From: Vulcanimicrobiota bacterium
Lineage (GTDB): Bacteria > Vulcanimicrobiota > Vulcanimicrobiia > Vulcanimicrobiales > Vulcanimicrobiaceae
Assembly: GCA_019233415.1 (NCBI GenBank)
Contig: JAFAMK010000176.1
Location: forward strand, 1 to 10,349
Reading direction: 5' to 3'
DNA: 10,349 nt
Position 1 is the stretch's first letter; each line of letters starts with the position of its first letter. Below the pieces are notes generated by a model. It did not search any database. It was not told where the DNA came from and saw only the letters and a program-made list of their open reading frames with translations. Shown one piece after another: positions 1-7,082 of the stretch. Position numbers and translations under genes: made by a program.

Positions 1-181
1 GCTGAAACGCGTGCGCGTGCAGATTCGGCATCCCCGCCAACACCGGCCCGTCGAGCACCTCGGCATCACCAGGCTCCGCCCCGACCTGCACCTCGCCGAT
101 CGTCCCGTCCGGCGCAACCTCCAACCCGACGTCAGGTGCCCACCCACCCGGCAAAAACGCCATCGCCGCAAAAAGCCGCAT
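1..181 (-). CDS. hutF: Formimidoylglutamate deiminase, N-terminal part (gene runs off the left edge)
   Basis: Only the first 60 codons are inside the window, read leftward from an ATG at 181-179; the rest lies beyond position 1. The translation starts MRLFAAMAFLPGGWAPDVGL and reaches MPNLHAHAFQ at residues 51-60. The 'PGW' segment near residue 11 and the 'G-M-P-N-L-H-x-H-A-F-Q' segment match what I remember of HutF N-termini; the latter carries the HxH metal ligands of the amidohydrolase superfamily (His55, His57). HutF hydrolyses N-formimino-L-glutamate to N-formyl-L-glutamate and ammonia in the cytoplasm, the step between HutI and HutG, both present here. No strong Shine-Dalgarno precedes the ATG. 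A second in-frame ATG (codon 7) is possible, but the upstream residues also fit the family. The gene is divergent from hutI across 52 bp. The alternative would be another amidohydrolase/chlorohydrolase, but the motif and context favour HutF. Confidence 0.88.
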   Translation of the reverse strand, partial: MRLFAAMAFLPGGWAPDVGLEVAPDGTIGEVQVGAEPGDAEVLDGPVLAGMPNLHAHAFQ

Positions 182-233
182 CCACGGCTTTACGACGCAG
201 TCACCCGGCGCTCCGCGCCGAACGCCGACGACG
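182..233. promoter_or_regulatory. Divergent hutF/hutI intergenic region with an inverted repeat
   Basis: This 52-bp gap separates the two divergent start codons, so it is the only non-coding place for their control signals. It contains a perfect inverted repeat, CGGCGC-TCC-GCGCCG, at 206-220. I see no convincing -35/-10 pair for either gene and no strong ribosome binding site directly before either ATG. The repeat could be an operator or a leader hairpin in the hutI mRNA, but such GC-only palindromes also arise by chance in DNA of this composition. Confidence 0.3.
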
Positions 234-1454
234 ATGGCTTTGTACGATGCCCTTTGGGTCAATGCGCGGCTCGCTACGATGACGTCGGGTGGTGCGGCCT
301 ATGGTGCGGTTGAGGATGGGGTCGTTGCGGCGCGTGATGGGGTGATCGCGTGGGTCGGGGAGCGCGGGGAGCTGACGGACGTGCCGGAGCGGGTGGCGGG
401 GCGGGTTGTTGATTGTGAGGGGCGGTGGATTACGCCGGGGTTGGTTGATCCGCATACGCATGTGGTGTTTGGCGGGGATCGGGTCGGGGATTTTGAGCGG
501 CGGGTCGGCGGTGAGAGCTATGTTGCGGCGGCGCGCGGGGGGAGTGGGATTGCGCATACGGTTGCGATGACGCGGGCGGCGGATGAGGAGACGCTGTTTC
601 GTGCGGCCGTTGAACGGGTGCGGACGATGATTGCGAACGGGACGACGACGGTTGAGATCAAGTCGGGGTACGGGTTGGACGTCGAGACGGAGTTGCGGTT
701 GTTGCGCGTCGCGCGAAGAATCGGGCGCGAGACGGGGATCACGGTGCGGACGACGTATCTCGGCGCGCACGTCGTTCCGCCCGAGTATGCAGATCGGCGC
801 GAGGCGTATCTGGATCTCGTGTGCGACGAGATGTTGCCGCGTGTTGCGCGCGAGGGGCTCGCTGACGCAGTCGACGTTTTCTGCGATACCATCGCGTTTA
901 CGCCGGCGGAGACGGCGCGTGTGCTCGCTGCCGCGAAGCGGGTCGGGCTGGCGGTGAAGGTGCATGCCGACCAGATCGGGGACACCGGTGCGGCCGCGCT
1001 CGCCGCGGCGCACGGCGCGTTTTCGGCCGACCATGTCGAACACGCGAGCGAGGACGGGATTGCGGCGCTCGCGCGCGCCGGGACGGTTGCCGTTCTGCTT
1101 CCGGGAGCGTACTACTATCTGCGTGAGACGACGAAGCCGCCGGTTGCGGCGCTGCGCGCGCACGGCGTGCCGATCGCGCTCGCGACCGACTGCAATCCCG
1201 GGACGTCGCCAATTCTCACGTTGCCGACGATCCTCAACATGGCGTGCGTCCTGTTCGGACTCACGCCCGAGGAGAGCCTCATCGGCGCGACACGCCACGC
1301 CGCGCGTGCGCTCGGGCTCACCGACCGTGGCGAACTGCGGCCCGGTGCACGGTGCGATCTCGCGCTGTGGGACGTCGGCTCACCGGCCGAACTGTGCTAC
1401 TGGCTCGGCGCAAGCCGCTGCGCCGGCGTCGTCGTCGCCGGCGAACCGCGCTAG
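234..1454 (+). CDS. hutI: Imidazolonepropionase
   Basis: The 406-residue product has the usual HutI length. HutI hydrolyses 4-imidazolone-5-propanoate to N-formimino-L-glutamate, the third step of histidine breakdown, in the cytoplasm. It is a metal-dependent amidohydrolase. The sequence shows the family landmarks in order: ITPGLVDPHTHVVFGGDR with metal ligands His74 and His76; EIKSGYGLD at 141-149; GAHVVP with His179; VHADQ with His244; ADHVEH with His267 and His270; and ATDCNPGTSP with the metal-binding Asp319. The ATG at 234 gives the expected short beta segment before the metal site, though no clear ribosome binding site precedes it. The gene is divergent from hutF and convergent with the GGDEF-ATPase gene; the TAG stop (1452-1454) lies inside a CTAG shared with that gene's stop. 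The first third is visibly richer in GGG, GTT and TTG codons than the rest (see findings). Confidence 0.97.
   Translation: MALYDALWVNARLATMTSGGAAYGAVEDGVVAARDGVIAWVGERGELTDVPERVAGRVVDCEGRWITPGLVDPHTHVVFGGDRVGDFERRVGGESYVAAARGGSGIAHTVAMTRAADEETLFRAAVERVRTMIANGTTTVEIKSGYGLDVETELRLLRVARRIGRETGITVRTTYLGAHVVPPEYADRREAYLDLVCDEMLPRVAREGLADAVDVFCDTIAFTPAETARVLAAAKRVGLAVKVHADQIGDTGAAALAAAHGAFSADHVEHASEDGIAALARAGTVAVLLPGAYYYLRETTKPPVAALRAHGVPIALATDCNPGTSPILTLPTILNMACVLFGLTPEESLIGATRHAARALGLTDRGELRPGARCDLALWDVGSPAELCYWLGASRCAGVVVAGEPR
1451..1454. other. CTAG palindrome holding both convergent stop codons
   Basis: Read on the plus strand, 1452-1454 is the TAG stop of hutI. Read on the minus strand, 1453-1451 is the TAG stop of the GGDEF-ATPase gene. 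The two genes therefore overlap by 4 bp and leave no room for a separate terminator between them. Confidence 0.95.
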
Positions 1455-4400
1455 CGCGTGCAGACGTCGAGGGCGAGATCGACGGCGGCGTCGTGGTCGA
1501 GGGTCCGGCCTTCGGTGTTGCAGCGGGCGAATTGTTTGCCCATGCGGTCGCGGAGCTCGCCGACGAGCTGCAGGTAGCGCTGTTGCGGTTCGGGCTGGCG
1601 CGGGCCGAGGCGTTCGAACGTCGCGTCGGCGTAGCCGAGGAGGCGCACCGCGTCGGCGTCGCGGCCGGCTCCGGCGGCGACGCGCGCGACTTGTTCGAGC
1701 AAGCCGCACAGCGACCACTCCTCGCCGGCGACGTGGAAGCGGCGCACCGCGCCGGCGAATGCCGCGCGTGCCGCGTCGAGATTCCCGAGCGCCAGCTCGC
1801 ACTCTCCGATGTTCACCAGCGAGAGCGTCGCGACGTCGAACGCACCGAGGCGCTCCTCGATCGCGAGCGCCTGGCGGAACAGCACGGCGGCGTGCGCGAA
1901 GCCGCCGCGGCGCGCCGGGAAGAACCCGATCATGTTGATCCCCATCGCGAGGACGTAGTCGAGTCCCGCGGCGCGCGCGATCGCGTTGGCTTTCTCGAGG
2001 TGCTGCAGGGCTTCGGCCTCGTACGCCGGCATCCACGTGCGCGACGTCGCGAGACCGTAGAGCACGATCGCCTTGTCCCAGGGATCGCCCTGCTCTTCGA
2101 GCACGGGCTGCGCTGCCAGCAGCATCCGCCGCGCACCGTCGAAGTCGCCGACGTCGATCAGCCGCGCACCGAACAGCCGCTGCGCGCGCGCGACGTCCAG
2201 CTCGCCGCCGTGGCGGCGCGCGATGTCGAGCGCCTGTTCCGCGTGGCGCACCGCGTCGGTGCGGGAGCGCGCGGCCATCGCCGTCATCGCGACCGCCGCG
2301 TGGACGGCGCCGCGCAGCGGCTCGTCGAGACCCTTCTCGGCGAGCGCGGCGTCGAGCCAGCGGCGGTGCGCCAGCGTCTGGCCGCTGACAATCGCGTACT
2401 GCTGCCACGCGACCGCGATCCGCACGCCGATGCGCGCGTCCGCGCGCGCACCGAGCGCGAACTCCAGCGCGGCGCGCACGTTGGCCTGCTCGCACGCGAA
2501 GCGCTCGATCCAGTCGCCGGTCGCCGACGTGCGGTACTCGCGCTCGCAGCGCTCGGCGATCTGCACCATCGCTTCGGCGTGGCGCAGCCGAATGCGGTCG
2601 GTCTCGCCGGCCTCCGCGAGCAGCGCGGCAGCGTGCTCGCGCGTCGTCTCGAGCATGCGGTAGCGGATGCCGCTCGCGTCGGCGTCGCGCGTGAGGAGCG
2701 ACGTGTCGACCAGCCGCGCGAGCGTCTGGCGCACGCCGGGTCCGTCTTCGTCGAAGCAGACGACCCGCGCCGTCTCGTCGGTGCAGCCGCCGACGAAGAC
2801 CGAAAGCCGCCGCAGCGCGCGCCGTTCGTGCGGCGCGAGCGTCTCGACGCTCCAGTCGATCAGTTCCAAGAGGCTCTGCTGGCGCTTGGGCCGCGCGCGC
2901 GGCGGCGCGGCGAACGCCAGCCGCGCGTCGAGCGCATCGGCCAGCTCGGGAAGCGTCGTCGTGCGCAGTGCGACGGCGGCGAGTTCGAGCGCGAACGGCA
3001 GCCCGTCGAGCCTGCGGCAGATGCGCGCGACCGTCGCGACGTTCGTCTCGTCGACCGCGAACGTACCGCCGCCCGCAGCGCGCTCGGCGAAGAGCGCGAC
3101 CGCCGGGTAGCGCAGCGCCGCGACCGGATCGTTCGCGTCGGCACCGTCGGGGACGGCGAGCGGCGCGAGCCGCACCAGCGTCTCACCCATCACGTGCAGC
3201 GGCTCGCGGCTCGTCGCGACAACGCGCACGCCGGGCGCACCGCGCATGAGCGCATCGACCAGCTCCGCGGCGTCGTCGATCAAGTGCTCGCAGTTGTCGA
3301 GGACGAGCAGGACGTTACGGCCACGCACGTCGTCGAGCAGCGCGTCGCGCAGCGGCCGCGCCGACTCGAACACGCCGAACAGCGCCGCGACGTCGCGCAC
3401 GATCGCGTCGCCGTCGGTGCAGAGCGAGAGGTCGGCGAAGCGCGCGCCGTCGGTGAAGTGCCCCGCGATGCGCTCGGCGGTCGCCAGCGCGACGCGCGTC
3501 TTGCCGACGCCGCCGGGCCCGACGATCGTGACGAGCCGCGTCTCGGCGATCCGCGCTTCGGCTTCGCGCAGCTCGTCCTCGCGGCCGACGAGGCGCGTGA
3601 GCTGGAACGGCAGGTGCGAGACGAGGTCGGGGCTGCGTTCGAGCGGCGCGTTCGTCGAGCGGTAGCCGTCGCCGGCAACGCGGTTGCGGCCGCCGGACTT
3701 CGCCGCGTAGAGCGCCTCGTCGGCGTGCTGCAGGAGCCCGGCGACCGCGTCGCCCGACGACGGCTCCCCCCACGCGACGCCGATGCTGACCGAGACGATC
3801 CCGGCTGCCGAGCCGGCGTGCGGGATCGCGAGCTTCTCGACCGCGGCGCGCATTCGCTCGCCCACCGCGATCCCGCCTACGCCGTCGGTGCCGGGGAGCA
3901 CGATCGCGAACTCTTCGCCGCCGTAGCGCGCGACGAGGTCGCCGGGGCGCACCGCGTTGACGACGAGCGCGCGCGCGATCTGGCGCAGGCACGCGTCGCC
4001 GGCCGCGTGGCCGTAGCGGTCGTTGAACGGCTTGAAGTAGTCGACGTCGACGAGCAGCAGCGAGAGCGGCGCGCGGTCGCGCTTCGCGCGCGCCCACTCG
4101 GCGTTCAACGACTCGTCGAAGCGCCCGCGGTTCGCGATCTCGGTCAGTGGGTCGGTCGCGGCGAGCGCCTCGAGCCGGGCGCGCTCGCGCTCGGCACGCG
4201 CGTCGTGGACGCGCGCCGCGACGTAGACGGCGCAGGTCTCGACCAACCGGCGTTCCTCGTCGACGTCGCTGCCGGCGGCGACGCGCACGAGCAGCGCGCC
4301 GACCGTCTCGCCGCCGAACTGCAGCGGGACGTTGATCGCCCCGGGCTCGGCGAGCAGCAGCGCGTCGAGCGCGATCCCTGCCGTCGCCTGCTGCGAGAGC

Positions 4401-4639
4401 ACGCCGTCCTCCCACGCGTACGCCACTTCGACGCGGTTCCGGTCGGCGACCACGAGGGCGACCGACCGCGCGCCGACGACATCGTTCAAGATGCGGCAGA
4501 CGTCGGTGAAGAACCGTTCGAGCGGCACCGCTTCGGCGAGAAGCGCGGCCGTGCGGCGGACGATCTCGCGATCGCTTCCTGGCCGTCCTGCCGCCTCCAC
4601 CTCGGTTGCCTGCCCGTTTTCCTCCGTGATCGGCTTCAC
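1451..4639 (-). CDS. GAF-like/GGDEF diguanylate cyclase fused to NB-ARC (STAND) ATPase with TPR-like repeats
   Basis: This 1062-residue multidomain protein has no signal peptide or membrane segment and is probably cytosolic. Residues about 25-150 look like a GAF-type sensor. Residues about 160-320 form a GGDEF domain with DPLTEIANRGRFDE (163-176), the metal pair Asp198/Asp200 in LLLVDVDYFKPFND, active-site signature GGEEF (240-244) and an RxxD inhibitory-site motif RPGD (231-234), so c-di-GMP synthesis with product inhibition is expected. Residues about 345-580 are a STAND ATPase: Walker A GPGGVGKT (374-381), Walker B LLVLDNCEHL (444-453), sensor ATSREPL (475-481) and GLPFALELAA (546-555). 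The rest (about 590-1062) is helical and TPR-like, for example GDFDGARRML (831-840) and LGNLDAARAAF (951-961), and ends in the EGRTLDHDAAVDLAL segment typical of COG3903-type ATPases. No C-terminal LuxR helix-turn-helix is visible. The start is a GTG at 4639 with a weak ribosome binding site. Domain calls are firm for GGDEF and ATPase, tentative for GAF; the cellular role is unknown. Confidence 0.9.
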   Translation of the reverse strand: MKPITEENGQATEVEAAGRPGSDREIVRRTAALLAEAVPLERFFTDVCRILNDVVGARSVALVVADRNRVEVAYAWEDGVLSQQATAGIALDALLLAEPGAINVPLQFGGETVGALLVRVAAGSDVDEERRLVETCAVYVAARVHDARAERERARLEALAATDPLTEIANRGRFDESLNAEWARAKRDRAPLSLLLVDVDYFKPFNDRYGHAAGDACLRQIARALVVNAVRPGDLVARYGGEEFAIVLPGTDGVGGIAVGERMRAAVEKLAIPHAGSAAGIVSVSIGVAWGEPSSGDAVAGLLQHADEALYAAKSGGRNRVAGDGYRSTNAPLERSPDLVSHLPFQLTRLVGREDELREAEARIAETRLVTIVGPGGVGKTRVALATAERIAGHFTDGARFADLSLCTDGDAIVRDVAALFGVFESARPLRDALLDDVRGRNVLLVLDNCEHLIDDAAELVDALMRGAPGVRVVATSREPLHVMGETLVRLAPLAVPDGADANDPVAALRYPAVALFAERAAGGGTFAVDETNVATVARICRRLDGLPFALELAAVALRTTTLPELADALDARLAFAAPPRARPKRQQSLLELIDWSVETLAPHERRALRRLSVFVGGCTDETARVVCFDEDGPGVRQTLARLVDTSLLTRDADASGIRYRMLETTREHAAALLAEAGETDRIRLRHAEAMVQIAERCEREYRTSATGDWIERFACEQANVRAALEFALGARADARIGVRIAVAWQQYAIVSGQTLAHRRWLDAALAEKGLDEPLRGAVHAAVAMTAMAARSRTDAVRHAEQALDIARRHGGELDVARAQRLFGARLIDVGDFDGARRMLLAAQPVLEEQGDPWDKAIVLYGLATSRTWMPAYEAEALQHLEKANAIARAAGLDYVLAMGINMIGFFPARRGGFAHAAVLFRQALAIEERLGAFDVATLSLVNIGECELALGNLDAARAAFAGAVRRFHVAGEEWSLCGLLEQVARVAAGAGRDADAVRLLGYADATFERLGPRQPEPQQRYLQLVGELRDRMGKQFARCNTEGRTLDHDAAVDLALDVCTR

Positions 4640-4669
4640 GATTCCAGCCTAATACGCCGTCGGGTATCG

Positions 4670-4686
4670 CTAGGACCTACACTAGG
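4670..4686. promoter_or_regulatory. Interlocking TAGG/CCTA palindromes upstream of the GGDEF-ATPase gene
   Basis: The 68-bp gap between hutG and the GGDEF-ATPase gene holds TAGG-A-CCTA (4671-4679) and CCTA-CAC-TAGG (4676-4686), which share the middle half-site. The same bases also form a direct repeat CTAGG/CTAGG spaced 12 bp apart (4670 and 4682). CTAG-type words are rare in such GC-rich DNA, so the cluster stands out. It lies about 30 bp before the GTG start of the minus-strand gene, a plausible operator or promoter position. A TATTAG at 4655-4650 is a weak -10 candidate without a good -35. Confidence 0.3.
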
Positions 4687-4695
4687 CCAAGCAGG

Positions 4696-4716
4696 CAAAC
4701 GCGAACATTACGTTTG
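4696..4716. repeat. Inverted repeat around the hutG stop codon
   Basis: CAAACG (4696-4701) and CGTTTG (4711-4716) are exact inverted copies separated by 9 nt that include the hutG TAA (4710-4708). The transcript could form a 6-bp hairpin at the end of the hutUHG message. There is no following U-tract on the minus strand, so it is not a typical intrinsic terminator; it could be a weak terminator or RNA-stabilising hairpin, or chance. Confidence 0.25.
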
Positions 4717-5529
4717 TTGACGCCCCACGACGGGCCGGGGCGCCGGTAGCACGGCGAGCATCGCCGCGCAGGCGGCTCGCAGGACCGCCGAGAGCCGGGC
4801 CGCCTTCGCGTCGTCCCAGTCGGTGCGCGACCCGTCCGCCAGGTAGGTGCGCTGGTCGATCTCGATCTGGATCGCCTGAACGCCCTCGGCCGGCATCCCG
4901 TAGCGGCGGGTGATCCAGCCGCCCTTGAAGCGCCCGTCGACGACGTGCGTGTACGGCGAGCCCGCAATCGCGCCGACCACGGCCTCGGTGATCGTCGGGT
5001 CGCACGAGCAGCCGCTGTTCGTGCCGAGATTGAGCTGCGGGAGGTCGCCGTCGAACAGCAGCGGCAGGCGGCCCCAGATCGAGTGCGCGTCGAGCAGCAA
5101 CGCGTACCCGTGCGCCGCGATGATCCGGCGCAGTTCGGCGGCGAGCGCGTCGTGATAGGGATCGAAGCAGAGCGCGCGGCGGACGGCGACCTCGTCGTCG
5201 CTGGGCTCGTCGCCGGGCGCGTAGAGCGGCTCGCCCTCGAACGTCTCGGTCGCGACGAGCCCGGTCGTGCGCGCGCCGGGATAGAGCGACGCACCCGACG
5301 GATCGCGGTTGAGGTCGACGACGTAGCGCGACCAGCGCGCGCGCAGCACGCTCGCGCCGAACTCGTCCGCGAACGGGTAGAGCCGGTCGGCGTACCAGTC
5401 CGTGTCGACGAGCGCGCGGCCCGGCGGCGTCAGCCGCGCCGCGATCTCGTCGGGGATGTACGTGCCGACGTGCGGCGCGCTGATCAGCAGCGGCCCGTCG
5501 CGGCGGACGAGGTCGAAGACGTCGCTCAC
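4708..5529 (-). CDS. hutG: N-formylglutamate amidohydrolase
   Basis: The 273-residue product belongs to the N-formylglutamate amidohydrolase family, which cleaves N-formyl-L-glutamate to L-glutamate and formate, the last step of the five-step Hut route. Visible family segments are LISAPHVGTYIP with His20, DTDWYADRLYPFADEFGA (43-60), SRYVVDLNRDPSG (67-79), the YH pair at 125-126, the probable metal-binding segment LLLDAHSIWG (Asp147, His149), and IEIDQRTYL (222-230). The length fits the family. The start is a GTG at 5529-5527, overlapping the TGA of hutH by 4 bp (GTGA) and preceded by GGAGAG, so translational coupling with hutH is likely. It is the last gene of the hutU-hutH-hutG run. The presence of hutF in the window supports the formylglutamate route over the formiminoglutamase (arginase-like HutG) route. 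Confidence 0.95.
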   Translation of the reverse strand: MSDVFDLVRRDGPLLISAPHVGTYIPDEIAARLTPPGRALVDTDWYADRLYPFADEFGASVLRARWSRYVVDLNRDPSGASLYPGARTTGLVATETFEGEPLYAPGDEPSDDEVAVRRALCFDPYHDALAAELRRIIAAHGYALLLDAHSIWGRLPLLFDGDLPQLNLGTNSGCSCDPTITEAVVGAIAGSPYTHVVDGRFKGGWITRRYGMPAEGVQAIQIEIDQRTYLADGSRTDWDDAKAARLSAVLRAACAAMLAVLPAPRPVVGRQQT

Positions 5530-7082
5530 GCGCTCTCCGCCGTCGTCGGAAACAGCTCCGCCGCGAGCGGCGTGAAGCGCCCGCGCAGCACGAGGTCCGC
5601 GACGCGTTCGATCTCGGGCGAAAGGTAGCGGTCACCGCTCCCGCCGCCGTCCGGCGCGATCTCCGCGAGCGCCGCTTCGAGCGTGTTCGACGTGCGCAGC
5701 GGGCGGCGGAACGCGATCCCGCGCGCGGCGGCGAGTAGCTCGACCGCGACGATCGATGCCGCGTTGCGCAGCATGTCGCCGAGCCGGCGCGCGCCGTGCG
5801 TCGCCATGCTGACGTGATCTTCCTGACCGGCGGAGGTCGGGATGCTGTCGACGCTCGCCGGGTACGCGAGGCCCTTGTTTTCCGACGCGAGCGCCGCCGC
5901 GGTGACCTGCGCGATCATGTAGCCGGACTCGAGCCCGGGATCGGTCGCGAGGAATGCGGGGAGCTGGCTGAACGTCGGGTCGACGAGCAGCGCCGTGCGC
6001 CGTTCGCTGATGTTTCCCAGTTCCGCGATCGCGACGGCCAGCGCGTCAGCAGCGAGCGCGACCGGTTCGGCGTGGAAGTTGCCGCCCGAGATCACCTCGC
6101 CGGTGTCGGGGAAGACGAGCGGGTTGTCGGAGACCGCGTTCGCCTCGTCGACCAGAGCCGCGGCGGTGTCGCGCAGCGTGCGCAGGCACGCGCCGACGAC
6201 CTGCGGGATGCAGCGCAGGCTGTACGGGTCTTGCACGCGCCCGCAGTCGCGGTGCGACTCGTTGATCTCGCTGCCGTCGATCAGCCGTCGAACGGTCGCG
6301 GCGACGTCGCGCTGCGAGGCGTGTCCGCGCACGGCGTGGATGCGCGCGTCGAACGGTCGCACGCTGCCGAGTGCGGCTTCGATCGTCAGCGCGCCGGCGA
6401 CGAGCGACGCGGCGAGCAGGTCTTCCGCGCCGACGAGCCCGCGCAGCGCGAGCGCGGTCGACACTTGCGTGCCGTTGAGCAGCGCGAGCCCTTCCTTCGC
6501 CTGCAGCTCCAGCACCGCGATTCCGGCTTGCCCGAGCGCGTCCGTTGCGGCGACGCGGCGGCCCGCGACGACGGCGTCGCCGACGCCGATCAGCGCGGCG
6601 GAGAGGTGTGCGAGCGGCGCGAGGTCGCCCGACGCACCGACCGAGCCCTGTCCCGGGATCACCGGCAGCACGTCGTGCGCGAGACACGCGAGCAGCGTCT
6701 CGATCACCGACCAGCGCACGCCCGAATAACCACGTGCGAGCGAGTTGACCTTCAGCGCGAGGACGAGCCGCACGACCTCGCGCGCGAGCGGCGCACCGAC
6801 GCCGCAGGCGTGCGAGATGACGAGGTTGCGCTGCAAATCGGCGAGCCGTTCGCGCGGGATGCGCGTCTGCGCGAGCTTGCCGAAGCCGGTGTTGACGCCA
6901 TACACGCTCGCGTCGCGCGCGGCGATCGACGCGACCACGTCGGCCGCGCGGTCGACCGCCGCGCGCGCCGCGGGGTCGAGCGCGAGCGCGGCGTCGTCGC
7001 GCAGCAGCGCGCGCACGTCGGCCGCGCGCAATTCACCGGCGCGCAGCGCGACGGTGCGCCGTTCCAACGCCGGCGCGCTCAC
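5526..7082 (-). CDS. hutH: Histidine ammonia-lyase
   Basis: The 518-residue product is close to the typical length of histidine ammonia-lyase, which removes ammonia from L-histidine to give trans-urocanate and commits it to catabolism. The self-forming MIO electrophile comes from the triad Ala150-Ser151-Gly152 in GSVGASGDLAPLAHL. Other landmarks are YGVNTGFGKL with Tyr61 (61-70), QRNLVISHACGVG (84-96), QDPYSLRCIPQVVGA (284-298), SDNPLVF (318-324), GGNFHAEPVAL (333-343) and the C-terminal SAGQEDHVSM (417-426). I chose the GTG at 7082-7080 because it overlaps the hutU stop as GTGA, puts an AGGA ten bases upstream, and leaves the expected N-terminal length. The open frame continues upstream within the hutU region, but that part is not homologous sequence. 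HutH overlaps hutG by 4 bp in the same way, so the three genes form one tightly coupled translation unit. Confidence 0.97.
   Translation of the reverse strand: MSAPALERRTVALRAGELRAADVRALLRDDAALALDPAARAAVDRAADVVASIAARDASVYGVNTGFGKLAQTRIPRERLADLQRNLVISHACGVGAPLAREVVRLVLALKVNSLARGYSGVRWSVIETLLACLAHDVLPVIPGQGSVGASGDLAPLAHLSAALIGVGDAVVAGRRVAATDALGQAGIAVLELQAKEGLALLNGTQVSTALALRGLVGAEDLLAASLVAGALTIEAALGSVRPFDARIHAVRGHASQRDVAATVRRLIDGSEINESHRDCGRVQDPYSLRCIPQVVGACLRTLRDTAAALVDEANAVSDNPLVFPDTGEVISGGNFHAEPVALAADALAVAIAELGNISERRTALLVDPTFSQLPAFLATDPGLESGYMIAQVTAAALASENKGLAYPASVDSIPTSAGQEDHVSMATHGARRLGDMLRNAASIVAVELLAAARGIAFRRPLRTSNTLEAALAEIAPDGGGSGDRYLSPEIERVADLVLRGRFTPLAAELFPTTAESA
5533..5538 (-). promoter_or_regulatory. 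Ribosome binding site for hutG
   Basis: On the minus strand GGAGAG (5538-5533) lies just before the GTG at 5529, giving GGAG a 5-nt spacer. It sits within the final codons of hutH and supports the GTG start and the 4-bp overlap. Confidence 0.6.

Noticed and set aside
11..313. Short plus-strand open frame at the left edge
   Set aside because: It overlaps the start of hutI and is antisense to the hutF fragment, whose MPNLHAHAFQ segment is diagnostic.
201..1298. Minus-strand open frame opposite hutI
   Set aside because: Arg-rich low-complexity translation with no motif; hutI on the plus strand has all catalytic residues.
1244..4720. A very long plus-strand open frame (over 1100 codons) antisense to the GGDEF-STAND gene
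   Set aside because: The translation is Arg/Ala/Asp-rich without recognisable domains, and is the usual mirror frame of a GC-rich gene. The opposite strand has clear cyclase and ATPase motifs.
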